Origin: CAZGNZ01 sp964527215
Lineage (GTDB): Bacteria; Fidelibacterota; Marinisomatia; SCGC-AAA003-L08; JACNLC01
Length of the DNA stretch: 64,000 bases
Direction: 5' to 3'
Assembly: GCA_964527215.1 (NCBI GenBank)
Contig: CAZGNZ010000003.1
Location: 62,001-126,000 of the forward strand
Numbering within the stretch: position 1 is the first letter of the stretch; each line of letters opens with the position of its first letter. The translations under genes were made by a program, and so were the position numbers. This document shows positions 37,898 to 46,768 of this stretch, in pieces. The notes below the pieces were generated by a model. The model searched no databases and was not told where the DNA came from. It saw nothing but the letters and a program-made list of their open reading frames with translations.

Positions 37898-38233
37898 CGG
37901 ATTTCTTCAAGGGCGGTCAAGTTCGAATCGGTCAGATTTTTCAGGCCCTGATGAGATACAAAGTTTCCGTTTCATAAAATTGCCGTCTCCAAATTCGGCC
38001 AAAGTGACTCTGATACGGTATTGCTGCTGTTAAATTCCCCAATGTGACTCCCATTGTTTCTTCTGCGATGGGTTTTTAGTCGCCGCTGATACGCTCTGTT
38101 GAAAACACCGGAAGGATGGAACAAAGCCCAATAGACTGCATTTTGGCACGAGTTTTTTCCATCCTGTTTTTACGGATTATTCAAACCCATTAATCCCCAA
38201 CTTTTCGGGCACAGACCCAAAATCGGAGAAGAG
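37898..38233 (+). other. 336-bp intergenic region before prc
   Basis: No gene is seen. It holds a terminator at 38050-38077 and a second inverted repeat: AGGATGGAA (38113-38121) with TTCCATCCT (38157-38165), a 35-base loop, then TTTTT at 38167-38171. The second one could be an attenuator in the prc leader. Confidence 0.5.
38050..38077 (+). terminator. Probable terminator of the DUF349 gene
   Basis: CCCATTG (38050-38056) pairs with CGATGGG (38066-38072) with one G-U pair and a nine-base loop, followed directly by TTTTT. It is 152 bp downstream of the stop codon. Confidence 0.55.
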
Positions 38234-40357
38234 ATGCTGCATAGAATCCTACAACTGACCCTCCTGCTGACGCTGACGCTGACACAGGCTGCTGCTGGTC
38301 CTCAAGCCGAAATCACCAAAGAAAATCTGGCTTCCTCATTGGTGCGTCAGACAATGGACCGTTGGCATTACGCCAAGCCCGTCATTGATGATGATTTCTC
38401 TCAGCGGGCATTCGGACTGCTCACAGAACGCATTGATTATAACAAACGGTTTTTTCTGCAGTCTGATATTGACAGTCTGCAGAACTGGGAATATCTGATG
38501 GATGATGAGTTGAATTCCAATTCCACGGAGTTCTATCATCTGATCTGGAACCTGTGGAATCAACGAGCCGCGGAAGTTCAGGAAGAAGTGGCCGAACTTC
38601 TGGAAAATACGGTTGACCTGAAGAGTGATGTCCGGTTTGAAACAAGCGCAGAAAAAAGATCATTTCCACAGAACAGGGCAGAGCGGAAGGAGCTGTGGAA
38701 GAACATCATCCGGCAAAATGTTCTGTATCGTTATGATGAACTGGCACGTGAAAAGGCTGGTGACAGTGATCGGAAATACCGAAAGTACACCCGGAAAATC
38801 AGATCCCGCATCTTGAAAGATGCAGTTGAAAAAGCCCGGAAAACAATAACCCGGCGTTTACAGAGAGTCATCGATCAGAATGAAAACAATAAACTCTCTC
38901 TGTATCTGAATTCCTACACAAACAGTTTTGATCCGCATACCACCTATTTTACCCCTGAAGCAGATGAAGATTTTGATATTCGCATGACCGGTCGGCTGGA
39001 AGGTATTGGTGCCCGGCTGCAGGAAGATGACGGCTATATCAAGGTCAGCGAAATCATACCCGGCAGCGCTTGCTGGCGTCAGGGTGACCTGGAAATCAAC
39101 GATTTGATTATCAAAGCTGCTGAAGACAATGAACCACCGACGGAACTGGTTGAGATGGGAGTCAGGGAGGCAGTGAAATACATTCGCGGTCCCAAGGGAT
39201 CCACTGTTCATCTCACCGTTAAGAAAACCAACGGCAGCGTCATTGAAATTCCCATTGTCAGAGATGTGGTACTCATTGAGGAAACCTATGCCAAGTCAAC
39301 TGTCATTATCAATGAAAACACCGGCGACAGAATTGGATATATTGATCTTCCCAAGTTTTATCACGATTTTCAGAAAAACGGGGCACAGAATGCGGCTGAG
39401 GATGTCCAGACAGAACTGATCTCGCTTAAAGAACAAAATGTTGAAGGCATCATTTTGGATCTGCGGAGCAATAGCGGCGGTTCTCTGGCTGAAGCCGTAA
39501 ATATGGCCGGTCTTTTTATTGACAAGGGTCCGGTAGTACAGGTGAAAACCCAGATGAATCGTATTAAAATCCATCAGGATATGAATGAGGGAATCGTGTA
39601 TGACGGTCCCGTCATCGTGCTTGTGAGCAAAATAAGCGCCTCTGCTTCAGAAATTCTCGCCGCTGCACTGCAGGATTATCATCGCGCCGTCATTGTGGGT
39701 CCGCAAAATACATTCGGAAAAGGAACGGTGCAGAATATCGTTGAACTTGACCGGTGGGTGAATCCCAAACTCGGCGATTATCTGCCTATCGGAACGCTGA
39801 AACTGACCATCCAAAAGTATTACCGGATTGACGGCGGCAGTACCCAGTTCAAGGGAGTGGTGCCGGACGTGATCATTCCTGATACTTACAGTTATATGGA
39901 AATTGGGGAAGATCAGCATGAATATCCTTTGCCGTGGGATACCATTCAGCCAGCCGATTACGATGCCTGGGATATTCCGAATGATCATAAAACACTTCAG
40001 AAACTCAGCCTGGAACGAATCCAATCCAGCAAGCAGTTTGATCTGCTAAACGAACGGAACGATTTTTTCAAGCAGCGACGGGAAAATACGGATATTTCCC
40101 TGAATTTCGGTGAATACTTCGACCGCATCAAAGAACTTGATGAACTGCAGCAAAAGTATGAGGATGTCTCGGAAGAGCTGGACCATATCCAGATTGTTGA
40201 TGTTATCGATCTTGATTCTATCGAAGATCAGGAGATTCGGGAAAAGAAAGAGAATCGGCTGGAAGAATGGCATAAGGGTATCAAAGGCGACATTGTGCTG
40301 GATGAGGCGATGAATATCATGCATGACCTGCTTGAGATTACCCTCGGCGAAAAATAG
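38234..40357 (+). CDS. prc: C-terminal processing (tail-specific) peptidase, S41 family
   Basis: The 707-residue protein has a signal peptide (LLLTLTLTQAAAG), an N-terminal helical domain and a PDZ domain (~250-320, GIGARLQEDDGYIKVSEIIPGS). The S41 protease core has LDLRSNSGGSL, the Ser of SKISASASEI near residue 470 and the Lys of NTFGKGTVQN near residue 495, together the Ser/Lys dyad. A C-terminal helical extension fits the long Prc/Tsp subgroup. It acts in the periplasm on tails of envelope or secreted proteins. GGAGAAGAG precedes ATG 38234. Confidence 0.93.
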   Translation: MLHRILQLTLLLTLTLTQAAAGPQAEITKENLASSLVRQTMDRWHYAKPVIDDDFSQRAFGLLTERIDYNKRFFLQSDIDSLQNWEYLMDDELNSNSTEFYHLIWNLWNQRAAEVQEEVAELLENTVDLKSDVRFETSAEKRSFPQNRAERKELWKNIIRQNVLYRYDELAREKAGDSDRKYRKYTRKIRSRILKDAVEKARKTITRRLQRVIDQNENNKLSLYLNSYTNSFDPHTTYFTPEADEDFDIRMTGRLEGIGARLQEDDGYIKVSEIIPGSACWRQGDLEINDLIIKAAEDNEPPTELVEMGVREAVKYIRGPKGSTVHLTVKKTNGSVIEIPIVRDVVLIEETYAKSTVIINENTGDRIGYIDLPKFYHDFQKNGAQNAAEDVQTELISLKEQNVEGIILDLRSNSGGSLAEAVNMAGLFIDKGPVVQVKTQMNRIKIHQDMNEGIVYDGPVIVLVSKISASASEILAAALQDYHRAVIVGPQNTFGKGTVQNIVELDRWVNPKLGDYLPIGTLKLTIQKYYRIDGGSTQFKGVVPDVIIPDTYSYMEIGEDQHEYPLPWDTIQPADYDAWDIPNDHKTLQKLSLERIQSSKQFDLLNERNDFFKQRRENTDISLNFGEYFDRIKELDELQQKYEDVSEELDHIQIVDVIDLDSIEDQEIREKKENRLEEWHKGIKGDIVLDEAMNIMHDLLEITLGEK

Positions 40358-40373
40358 CTCGGGGTATGTGTCC

Positions 40374-41231
40374 GTGAGAGAGCATTTGATCCGAGCCGAT
40401 GATGCCGTTTGGCATTTCTACGAATGGCCGGGTCAAGGCGATTGTCTGCATTTTCATCATGCCAATTCTTATCCCGCCGGAACTTATCTGCCGTTTCTGA
40501 ACCAGCTGGCTGAGTCATTTCATGTCTATGCCATGAATGCAAATCGGACAGGTGAGACGAGAACCGGATCCGATTTGGGGGACTGGCATCAGACAGGTCG
40601 TGATCTGAACACATTTCTCAATGACAACGTAACCGCCCCACTTATCGGTGCGGGGCATTCTCTTGGCGCGGTTCTCACCCTGTACAACTCAGTTTGGCAG
40701 CCGGAATTGTTCAGCCACATCTTTCTAATCGATCCGGTCATACTGCACCCTGCGGTCCTGCTGAAACTAAAACTGATAAAGCCATTCTACAGCCTTGAAA
40801 ATCTCCCCATTGCACGTTTGGCACGAAAACGGAAAACCCGGTTTGAAAATCGTCGGGAAATCCAGAATCGCTATCAGGCAAAAAAGGTTTATCAACGCTG
40901 GAAGCCTGTTTTTCTGGACGCGTATCTGGAGTATGGTTTTCAGTATTCTGAAGACGGTTCTGCTCAGCTGGCCTTCAAACCCGAAGATGAGATTGCCATC
41001 TACAGCGGTATTCCGTTAGATGTGTGGTCCTATTTTAAAAAAACCCGCGTACCGGTCACCGTTATTCGCGGCAAACAGTCTGATACGGTATCGGACAAAA
41101 CTGTTTCCAGGATGAAACGCCTGCGGCCGGATGTGACCATCCATGAAATCGAAGATGCAGGGCATCTGCTGATTTTTGAGGAACCGGATCTCACCTGCCA
41201 ACTGATTCGATCTGATCTGGGACTGGAATAG
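40374..41231 (+). CDS. Alpha/beta-hydrolase fold protein
   Basis: The protein shows the nucleophile elbow GAGHSLGAVL, an Asp-containing IFLIDPVIL strand and a late EDAGHLLIFEEPD His loop, a complete hydrolase triad. HHANSYPAGTYLPFL near the start fits the oxyanion region. Substrate is unknown. The start is uncertain: GTG 40374 has GGGG 9 bp upstream, GTG 40368 is too close to it, and ATG 40323 would overlap prc by 35 bp. Confidence 0.8.
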   Translation: MREHLIRADDAVWHFYEWPGQGDCLHFHHANSYPAGTYLPFLNQLAESFHVYAMNANRTGETRTGSDLGDWHQTGRDLNTFLNDNVTAPLIGAGHSLGAVLTLYNSVWQPELFSHIFLIDPVILHPAVLLKLKLIKPFYSLENLPIARLARKRKTRFENRREIQNRYQAKKVYQRWKPVFLDAYLEYGFQYSEDGSAQLAFKPEDEIAIYSGIPLDVWSYFKKTRVPVTVIRGKQSDTVSDKTVSRMKRLRPDVTIHEIEDAGHLLIFEEPDLTCQLIRSDLGLE

Positions 41232-41730
41232 CTCCAGCAGCAAGACACAGATATTTTTATCCCGCAACAGAATTATTCATGTTTTATTCGTACGATCCCT
41301 TCCGGGTAATGACACCTGGAATCCCTGATCTCCAAACCGAACAATAACCCAGCTGCTCACTCAGAAACAATGCATATGCAGATTGAGCGGTTCAGCATAT
41401 CTGAACTTGAGGTCCAGCTGGAATCTTAATTGAATCCGCCACTTGGCGTGGCGGAGAAATAGTTAATGCCCCGATCGATTTCTGAACCCTCACCCGTCAG
41501 CGAACGGGTGGGGAAAATCATTTGTAAAAAATTGTAACAGTTTGTTGCGCCGTGTTCATAAATTCAAGGGTCGAAGCATCTGATCAATCTGGTGTTTTGC
41601 CGCTAGCACGCCTGTACTCTGGAAGTTTATAAATACTGTTGTCGGACGGGTGAATGCGGAATCCTGACCAATATGACGGGATTTTTGCAGAATGATGCCC
41701 GTATCGTTCATTAACTATAAGAATTGTTCT
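41232..41730 (+). other. Intergenic region with a dispersed two-hairpin element
   Basis: About 500 bp between the hydrolase and the VanZ-like gene. The only structure I can support is the dispersed repeat at 41430-41524. The remainder is AT-rich without a convincing reading frame, tRNA or terminator. Confidence 0.6.
41430..41524 (+). repeat. Dispersed two-hairpin element, copy 1
   Basis: It begins TTGAATCCGCCACTTGGCG and has hairpin 1 CCGCCA/TGGCGG, the core GCCCCGATCGATT, hairpin 2 CACCCGT/ACGGGTG within a longer C-rich/G-rich stem, and the end CATTTG. A second copy with the same order lies at 58292-58385. In hairpin 2 the arms differ between copies yet still pair, which points to a selected structure. 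Confidence 0.75.
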
Positions 41731-42960
41731 ATGAATAAATCCTCAAGCTGGCTGGCCAATCCCGCGCTGCATGTCCTGTTGTTTGGAGGACTGCTTGTAG
41801 TGACACCCTTTGTCATGCTGCAGAACTATCTCCAGACCGCTGTACTGAATATTACCCGTTTCAGCATTCCGCTGGCTTCCGTCCGGATACCCCTTGTTCC
41901 AACATTGTTTTTTCTGCTGTGCGGCAGTCTATTGGTACTGTTTTGGAAACAGCTGAACAGACGGGTGGTTTTCACCCTGCTGTTTGTCACTGCTGCAATG
42001 GCCGTTGCGCAGAATATCACTGACTATTACCTCAACAACCGTTTTTATGATCTTCAGATCAACTGGCATTATTTTGCCTACGGAATCTTCTCGTTTCTCA
42101 TGTACCGCCTGCTGAAATCAAGGAATTTTTCGCCCGCCGGAATAATCAAAATCACCTATCTTTCCGCTTTATCCATTTCCACCTTTGATGAAGGGATTCA
42201 GGTTTTTATTTCATCCCGCATTTTTGATATCTGCGATATTGCCAAAGATATTTTCGGGGTGGTTCTCGGGATGATTCTTATTGCATTCATCGTTGAAAAA
42301 GGTGCCATAGTTCGTTCAGGCTGGAGATTCAGATACCCCCGGTTCAGTGAATATGCGCAGGCTCCGCTGGCGCTTCTGTTTTATCAGATCATTTTTGCGC
42401 TGATCCTTCTGTTCATCAGCTCAAACCTGACCCATATCAGATACTGGTTTGTCACTGTAAGTGTGACAGCGGGAGTGTTTGCAGCCATATTTTTATTGAT
42501 TCATTCTTCCCAGTTCAAATTCCCGAGAATCATTATCCTGACCGGGCTGGCGATTCTGATGGTTGGAGTAGGTACATCCGCAATCATTCATTGGAATCAG
42601 CCGATTACACATTGTCGGTACGGTCTGATGGTAGTCAGAGGAATTCCAATCCCGTATTTTGATATCATGATTTATGAGAACGGCTGGTTTCGTCTGGTTG
42701 ATAAAAAGCACGATTTCAACCGCCGTGATCTGCTGACCATCTATGAGCATACGACGGATATTCTTCTGATTGCCACGGGATACGATGACAGGGGCGGCGG
42801 AGGATTTCCAGAGGACGAGATTGTTCAGTTTGTCTGGAATGCAATGACTCATAATGTGACACAGGTTATCCGGCTAAAAACACCCCTTGCCTGTGAAGAA
42901 TACAACCGATTAAAGAAAGAAGGGAAAAATGTCGTCTTCATCATTCACAGCACCTGCTGA
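41731..42960 (+). CDS. VanZ-like membrane protein fused to a C-terminal Mth938-like domain
   Basis: Starting at ATG 41731 gives 409 residues; ATGs at 41692 and 41695 are alternatives and none has a good ribosome-binding site. The first ~290 residues are membrane-spanning, with a VanZ-like core (NRFYDLQINWHYFAYG...STFDEGIQVFISSR...DIAKDIFGVVLGM). The last ~105 residues form a soluble domain with IYENGWFRLVD, ILLIATGYDDRGGGGFPEDE and VVFIIHSTC, resembling the Mth938/NDUFAF3-like fold. Function of the fusion is unknown. It overlaps the next gene by 32 bp. Confidence 0.75.
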   Translation: MNKSSSWLANPALHVLLFGGLLVVTPFVMLQNYLQTAVLNITRFSIPLASVRIPLVPTLFFLLCGSLLVLFWKQLNRRVVFTLLFVTAAMAVAQNITDYYLNNRFYDLQINWHYFAYGIFSFLMYRLLKSRNFSPAGIIKITYLSALSISTFDEGIQVFISSRIFDICDIAKDIFGVVLGMILIAFIVEKGAIVRSGWRFRYPRFSEYAQAPLALLFYQIIFALILLFISSNLTHIRYWFVTVSVTAGVFAAIFLLIHSSQFKFPRIIILTGLAILMVGVGTSAIIHWNQPITHCRYGLMVVRGIPIPYFDIMIYENGWFRLVDKKHDFNRRDLLTIYEHTTDILLIATGYDDRGGGGFPEDEIVQFVWNAMTHNVTQVIRLKTPLACEEYNRLKKEGKNVVFIIHSTC

Positions 42961-43843
42961 TCGGCAAAAAAACGACAGCGGGGTATTGGAAAAAAACATG
43001 GGGAAGGGCATTGGGTTTGGTCTGCTTGCAATTTGGACAGGAATTATTGGATTTTATCTGGTATCCCTGACCGAACCTGCCTGGCTGGAAGGACTCTCAA
43101 AAAAGGATATTACTGAAAAAGGCCGCAATTTTAAAGCCATTGGTGATCAGTACCTTCAAAATCGAAAATACCCGGAAGCCGTCAGACTGTATCGAAATGC
43201 ACTGAAATACCTGGAGGACGATCCGGCAACCATTGGAAATCTGGCCATCACATATGCTCAAATGGGGCGTTATGATCAAGCCCGGAAATCACTGGAGTAC
43301 ATGCTGAAGAACCAAACCGGTGAGCCCGGGATAGTACACCGGAATCTGGCGGATATTGCCATCCAGACCAATGATGTTGAGGATGCAGTGTTTCACTACC
43401 GGCAGGCTGCAAGTTTTGGCCCCAATCCAATCCAGTCCAATCTGCAGCTGGGTATGATTTACATGGAACAGGAAAACTGGGTGGAAGCTGTAAAATCCCT
43501 GTCTCTTGCAAGCTACCAGAGATCCAGCCTTCGCACATTTCACGATGCCGTATTGATCACATCTCAAATCACTTATCGCGATGAACCGGAGATCAGTTCA
43601 AAAATAGACAAACTTCTGAATACCCGGGATAATTCACATCTGGAACGTTTTGATGAACAGCTGTTCCGGCGTGTACTGGCACAGGATCGAATGTATGCAC
43701 GAACGTTTTCCAATCTGGGTATTGTATATCGGGCAATCGGGGACAATAAAAATGCCAAGAGCAATTTTGAGAAGGCTTTGCAAATTTGGCCGGATCTGGA
43801 TCAGGCCCGAAACCAGTATGATCGGCTTCTGGCAGAGGAATGA
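42929..43843 (+). CDS. Membrane-anchored TPR protein
   Basis: The 304-residue protein has one membrane segment (~28-47, IGFGLLAIWTGIIGFYLVSL) and about five tetratricopeptide repeats, e.g. DQYLQNRKYPEAVRLYRNAL and NLGIVYRAIGDNKNAKSNFEKAL. It probably acts as a scaffold in the envelope. AGGG precedes ATG 42929, which lies inside the VanZ-Mth938 gene (32-bp overlap), so the two are co-translated. It is convergent with the LolA-like gene, 18 bp apart. Confidence 0.85.
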   Translation: MSSSSFTAPADRQKNDSGVLEKNMGKGIGFGLLAIWTGIIGFYLVSLTEPAWLEGLSKKDITEKGRNFKAIGDQYLQNRKYPEAVRLYRNALKYLEDDPATIGNLAITYAQMGRYDQARKSLEYMLKNQTGEPGIVHRNLADIAIQTNDVEDAVFHYRQAASFGPNPIQSNLQLGMIYMEQENWVEAVKSLSLASYQRSSLRTFHDAVLITSQITYRDEPEISSKIDKLLNTRDNSHLERFDEQLFRRVLAQDRMYARTFSNLGIVYRAIGDNKNAKSNFEKALQIWPDLDQARNQYDRLLAEE

Positions 43844-43861
43844 ATATCGAAAACCCCCTGA

Positions 43862-44593
43862 TTATTCTGCGCTTTCCGGTTCGGACTCATCCTCGGGGAA
43901 AAAAGAGTCCGGCAGCCCCTGATTAAGCCGGTACTTGCTGAATTCCATTATAACTTCCCCTTCAACCCAGTCGTCCATATCTTTCAGGGATTCCCGGTAT
44001 TTCTTGGCATCCAGCGGATCCCTTCCCAGAATCTGAAGGTCTCTCATCTGGGGAGGCATGTGCATTTGAATCCGGGTGCTGACCGGCACAAACGCCACAT
44101 CATCAACAAAACGATATTCAAAAGTCATGACCATCACTTCTGTTGTATCCCATACCGCCGTACTCTGCAGAACCATACCGTGTTTTTGATCCACCCATGA
44201 TTTCAGGATAATATCCCGATTGATCATGCTGTCAGCGAGCGTGACTACCCAGGTGTCATGTCCGTTAACAGTATCGGATCCAAGCACTTCCAGTTTCAGC
44301 GAGTCGTTGTTAAGGGTATTCATCATCGGGAGGATATTGTCTTTTGGCAGAACCGCAAATCCGTCTGCCTCAATTTTAGTTTTGTCCGGTGCTTTATAGA
44401 AGTACCGGATTTTTTTGCGGGGCATTCGCAGCCCCGGCATTTCTACCTCGACTTTGATCTCAACTTCCAAGTCATCAATGGCGTTGTAATTCATCCGCAT
44501 GCGTTTCAGAACCGTTTCAGAATCAGGAAGATCAGCAGCAGCAGCAGGTCCAAAAAACAAAAACAGAAACAGCAGAGGTGCGATTTTTTTCAT
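43862..44593 (-). CDS. LolA-like outer-membrane lipoprotein-sorting family protein
   Basis: The 243-residue protein has a signal peptide (IAPLLFLFLFFGPAAAAD) and the open-barrel pattern of the LolA/COG2834 family: ETVLKRMRMNYNAIDDLEVEIKVEVEMPG, then IRYFYKAPDKTKIEADGFAVLP. ATG 44593 overlaps the permease stop as ATGA; an in-frame ATG at 44623 would lie inside the permease. Periplasmic carrier of a hydrophobic ligand is likely. Last gene of the six-gene operon beginning at 50320. Confidence 0.8.
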   Translation of the reverse strand: MKKIAPLLFLFLFFGPAAAADLPDSETVLKRMRMNYNAIDDLEVEIKVEVEMPGLRMPRKKIRYFYKAPDKTKIEADGFAVLPKDNILPMMNTLNNDSLKLEVLGSDTVNGHDTWVVTLADSMINRDIILKSWVDQKHGMVLQSTAVWDTTEVMVMTFEYRFVDDVAFVPVSTRIQMHMPPQMRDLQILGRDPLDAKKYRESLKDMDDWVEGEVIMEFSKYRLNQGLPDSFFPEDESEPESAE

Positions 44594-45432
44594 GAGAGGA
44601 TGTCTTTCCTTTTGAATATACATGCTGCTCCCCCGGCAAAAAACAGAATGTGAAGCGCGACGTATCCAACCGCCTTTGCAATCGTATCCCAGGGGACAGG
44701 GTCATGAAAGGCGTATTTCCAGGCATCAAAGTAATAGGTGAAAAAATAAACCTGAATGTGCTCAAAAATATCAAGCGGCAGGCTGCTGAAGGCATAAGAA
44801 AAAATCAATACTGCCATAGCCCCTATCACGGGACCAACGGCATTTCTGACAATCACTGAAAAAAACAGGGCGATAGACAGAACCAGTGTCATGTTGAGAA
44901 ATGCGATAAGATATGCCAGGATAAACCGGATGCCTGCTTCAGACTGGGAGAGAATCAGAATGCCTTCCTGGAAAACAAGCATGTCGCCTCCGCCGTGCCA
45001 GAGAAGTCCCAGTCCCAGTGACATAAGGGCAATCAGGATCATCAGGAGCAGAACGTAGATATATGCTGCCATCAGTTTGGAGAGAAAAATTCTGATTCTT
45101 CCCACAGGCCGGGTGGCATAAACTCGGAAGGTGCCGTTGGATGCCTCTCCGGCAAAAGAATCACCGCCAACGAGAACAACCAGAAACGGTATGTGCAGAT
45201 AAAAGAAATTCATTATGAAATAGGCGGCTGTAAATCCATTTGCCAGATTGCCGACCATTGTAAACATATCGCCCAGCTGACGGTTGAATGAGTCAAGTGA
45301 AAGCTGAGCCGATCCTTTCCCGTAGGCCCATAGTATAAGCGGCATCAGAATACAGATTAGCCCGAAACTGATGTATGAACGCCAAAGCGAAAATATTTTT
45401 ATCAGTTCATTTAGCAGAAGACGCCCCGTCAT
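44590..45432 (-). CDS. ABC-2 type transporter permease
   Basis: The 280-residue protein has about six membrane helices and a periplasmic loop after the first, with GGDSFAGEASNGTFRVYATRPVGRIRIFLSKLMAAY. The last stretch is the classic ABC-2 permease coupling segment. It pairs with the ATPase gene immediately upstream (4-bp overlap) and overlaps the LolA-like gene by 4 bp. The substrate is unknown. Confidence 0.88.
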   Translation of the reverse strand: MTGRLLLNELIKIFSLWRSYISFGLICILMPLILWAYGKGSAQLSLDSFNRQLGDMFTMVGNLANGFTAAYFIMNFFYLHIPFLVVLVGGDSFAGEASNGTFRVYATRPVGRIRIFLSKLMAAYIYVLLLMILIALMSLGLGLLWHGGGDMLVFQEGILILSQSEAGIRFILAYLIAFLNMTLVLSIALFFSVIVRNAVGPVIGAMAVLIFSYAFSSLPLDIFEHIQVYFFTYYFDAWKYAFHDPVPWDTIAKAVGYVALHILFFAGGAACIFKRKDILS

Positions 45433-46358
45433 TTGCTGCTCTCCGTCTGTGTGATAAAAAATTCTTCCAGCCGGTTCCGTTGGCTAATTCCGAAAACCGC
45501 GATATTTTCTGCGGTCAGTTTCCGTACCAGTTCCGGGATGGCATGATAGCGGATCGAAAAGCGGATCAGGTGCCTGGCAGGGCGGATATCGGAAACAAGG
45601 CTGCAGCGAGACAGAAAATCCATTGCCGAAGGCAGGTTGTCCACCTCAAGGTCCACTGTGACCATTTCCATGCCGGCGTAAATGGACTCGATCGGGCCGG
45701 ATGCCGATAGTCTGCCATTGAATATCAGGGCAAAATCTGTACAGATTTCTTCGACCTCATGAAGCATATGGGATGAGAGGAAAACGGTGACCTTCTGCTG
45801 TTCGGCAATTTTTCGAATGAAATTCCGCACCTCCACCATACCAATAGGATCCAGGCCGGTGGTAGGTTCATCCAATATCAAAAGTTTGGGGCGGGTAATG
45901 AGAGACTGGGCCAGTCCCAAGCGCTGTTTCATCCCCTGACTGTAGGTTTTGACTTTATCGTGACGTCTGTGATACAAACCCATCAGATCCAGAAGTTCAT
46001 TAATATGGTCCTTCTGATGATGACCCGTGATCCGGGCAAGAATCTCCATATTGCGGAAACCGCTCAGGTTCTTGTAAAAATCAGCCCGGTCCACCAATGC
46101 ACCGATTTCTTTCCGAATACATGCACCATTCATCCCGGAATTTTCAAAAATGCTGTAAGATCCGTTCGTTGCGGATATCAATCCGGTTATGATTTTGATA
46201 AAAGTGGATTTTCCGGATCCATTGGGACCCAGAAAACCGAAGATCGCACCGGATTGGACATCAAAGGATACGTTGTCTAAAGCTTTCAGCTGATCAAACC
46301 GCTTGGATAATCCCTGGCAGGATATGGCAGTTTTCTGACCCTTGTCCAATTCAGACAC
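45429..46358 (-). CDS. ABC transporter ATP-binding protein
   Basis: The 309-residue protein has Walker A GPNGSGKST, the signature YSQGMKQRLGLAQ, Walker B LLILDEPTTGLDP and the switch His in SSHMLHEVEE, plus a ~80-residue C-terminal extension as in CcmA/NatA/DrrA-type exporters. The first codon is GTG 46358. TTG 46349, spaced better from the GAAGG motif, is an alternative. It is 14 bp downstream of the second coiled-coil gene. Confidence 0.92.
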   Translation of the reverse strand: MSELDKGQKTAISCQGLSKRFDQLKALDNVSFDVQSGAIFGFLGPNGSGKSTFIKIITGLISATNGSYSIFENSGMNGACIRKEIGALVDRADFYKNLSGFRNMEILARITGHHQKDHINELLDLMGLYHRRHDKVKTYSQGMKQRLGLAQSLITRPKLLILDEPTTGLDPIGMVEVRNFIRKIAEQQKVTVFLSSHMLHEVEEICTDFALIFNGRLSASGPIESIYAGMEMVTVDLEVDNLPSAMDFLSRCSLVSDIRPARHLIRFSIRYHAIPELVRKLTAENIAVFGISQRNRLEEFFITQTESSK

Positions 46359-46372
46359 CCTTCTTTTTCTGG

Positions 46373-46567
46373 TTATTTCTGATCCCTGACAATTGTGTAC
46401 GTATATGACTGACTGGAATGACTGTCGGCGGAACGGACAAGCTTCGGCAGGTTTTGTTCCAGATAAGCCACAGCCTGCTCCATTTTTTTCAGTTTCTGCT
46501 CCAAACGGATCAGCCGGTCATCCACCGGTTTTGAAATCCGGGTAACCCGGGATACTCTTCTTTTCAT
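46373..46567 (-). CDS. Small coiled-coil protein of unknown function (64 aa)
   Basis: Not a family I recognise. It is a basic N-terminus (MKRRVSRVTR), a heptad-like helix (DDRLIRLEQKLKKMEQAVAY) and a tail YTYTIVRDQK. It is a paralogue of the gene just upstream (shared DDR-I-R-EQ core and a serine-rich -SYTYT/-SVTYT ending), overlapping it by 4 bp as ATGA. Its place between a peptidase and an ABC transporter argues that it is real. Confidence 0.7.
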   Translation of the reverse strand: MKRRVSRVTRISKPVDDRLIRLEQKLKKMEQAVAYLEQNLPKLVRSADSHSSQSYTYTIVRDQK

Positions 46568-46767
46568 TGCTTTCTCTTTAAAGTGTATGTGACAGATGAC
46601 TGCTCGCTTGCGATTTTTTCTTTTACCAGCTTCGTTAATTTCTGAAGCCGGTTTTCGAGCTGATCAATCTGCTGTTCAATCCGGGTTATGCGGTCGTCCG
46701 CAGATTTGGTCCAGCGTTCCGTTGTAACATGACTTTTGCGTACGGGTTTCTGTGGGTTCTGACTCAT
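46564..46767 (-). CDS. Small coiled-coil protein of unknown function (67 aa)
   Basis: ATG 46767 has AGGA about 7 bp upstream and sits one base after the M16 peptidase stop. It has a polar N-terminus, a single predicted coiled coil (DDRITRIEQQIDQLENRLQK) and the tail SSVTYTLKRKQ. No signal peptide or membrane segment. Paralogue of the next gene; the two may form a heterodimer or heterotetramer (inference). Confidence 0.7.
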   Translation of the reverse strand: MSQNPQKPVRKSHVTTERWTKSADDRITRIEQQIDQLENRLQKLTKLVKEKIASEQSSVTYTLKRKQ

Positions 46768-46768
46768 T

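Noticed and set aside
37920..37950. Possible tRNA T-arm (AGTTCGAATC)
   Set aside because: No matching acceptor, D or anticodon stem could be placed around it.
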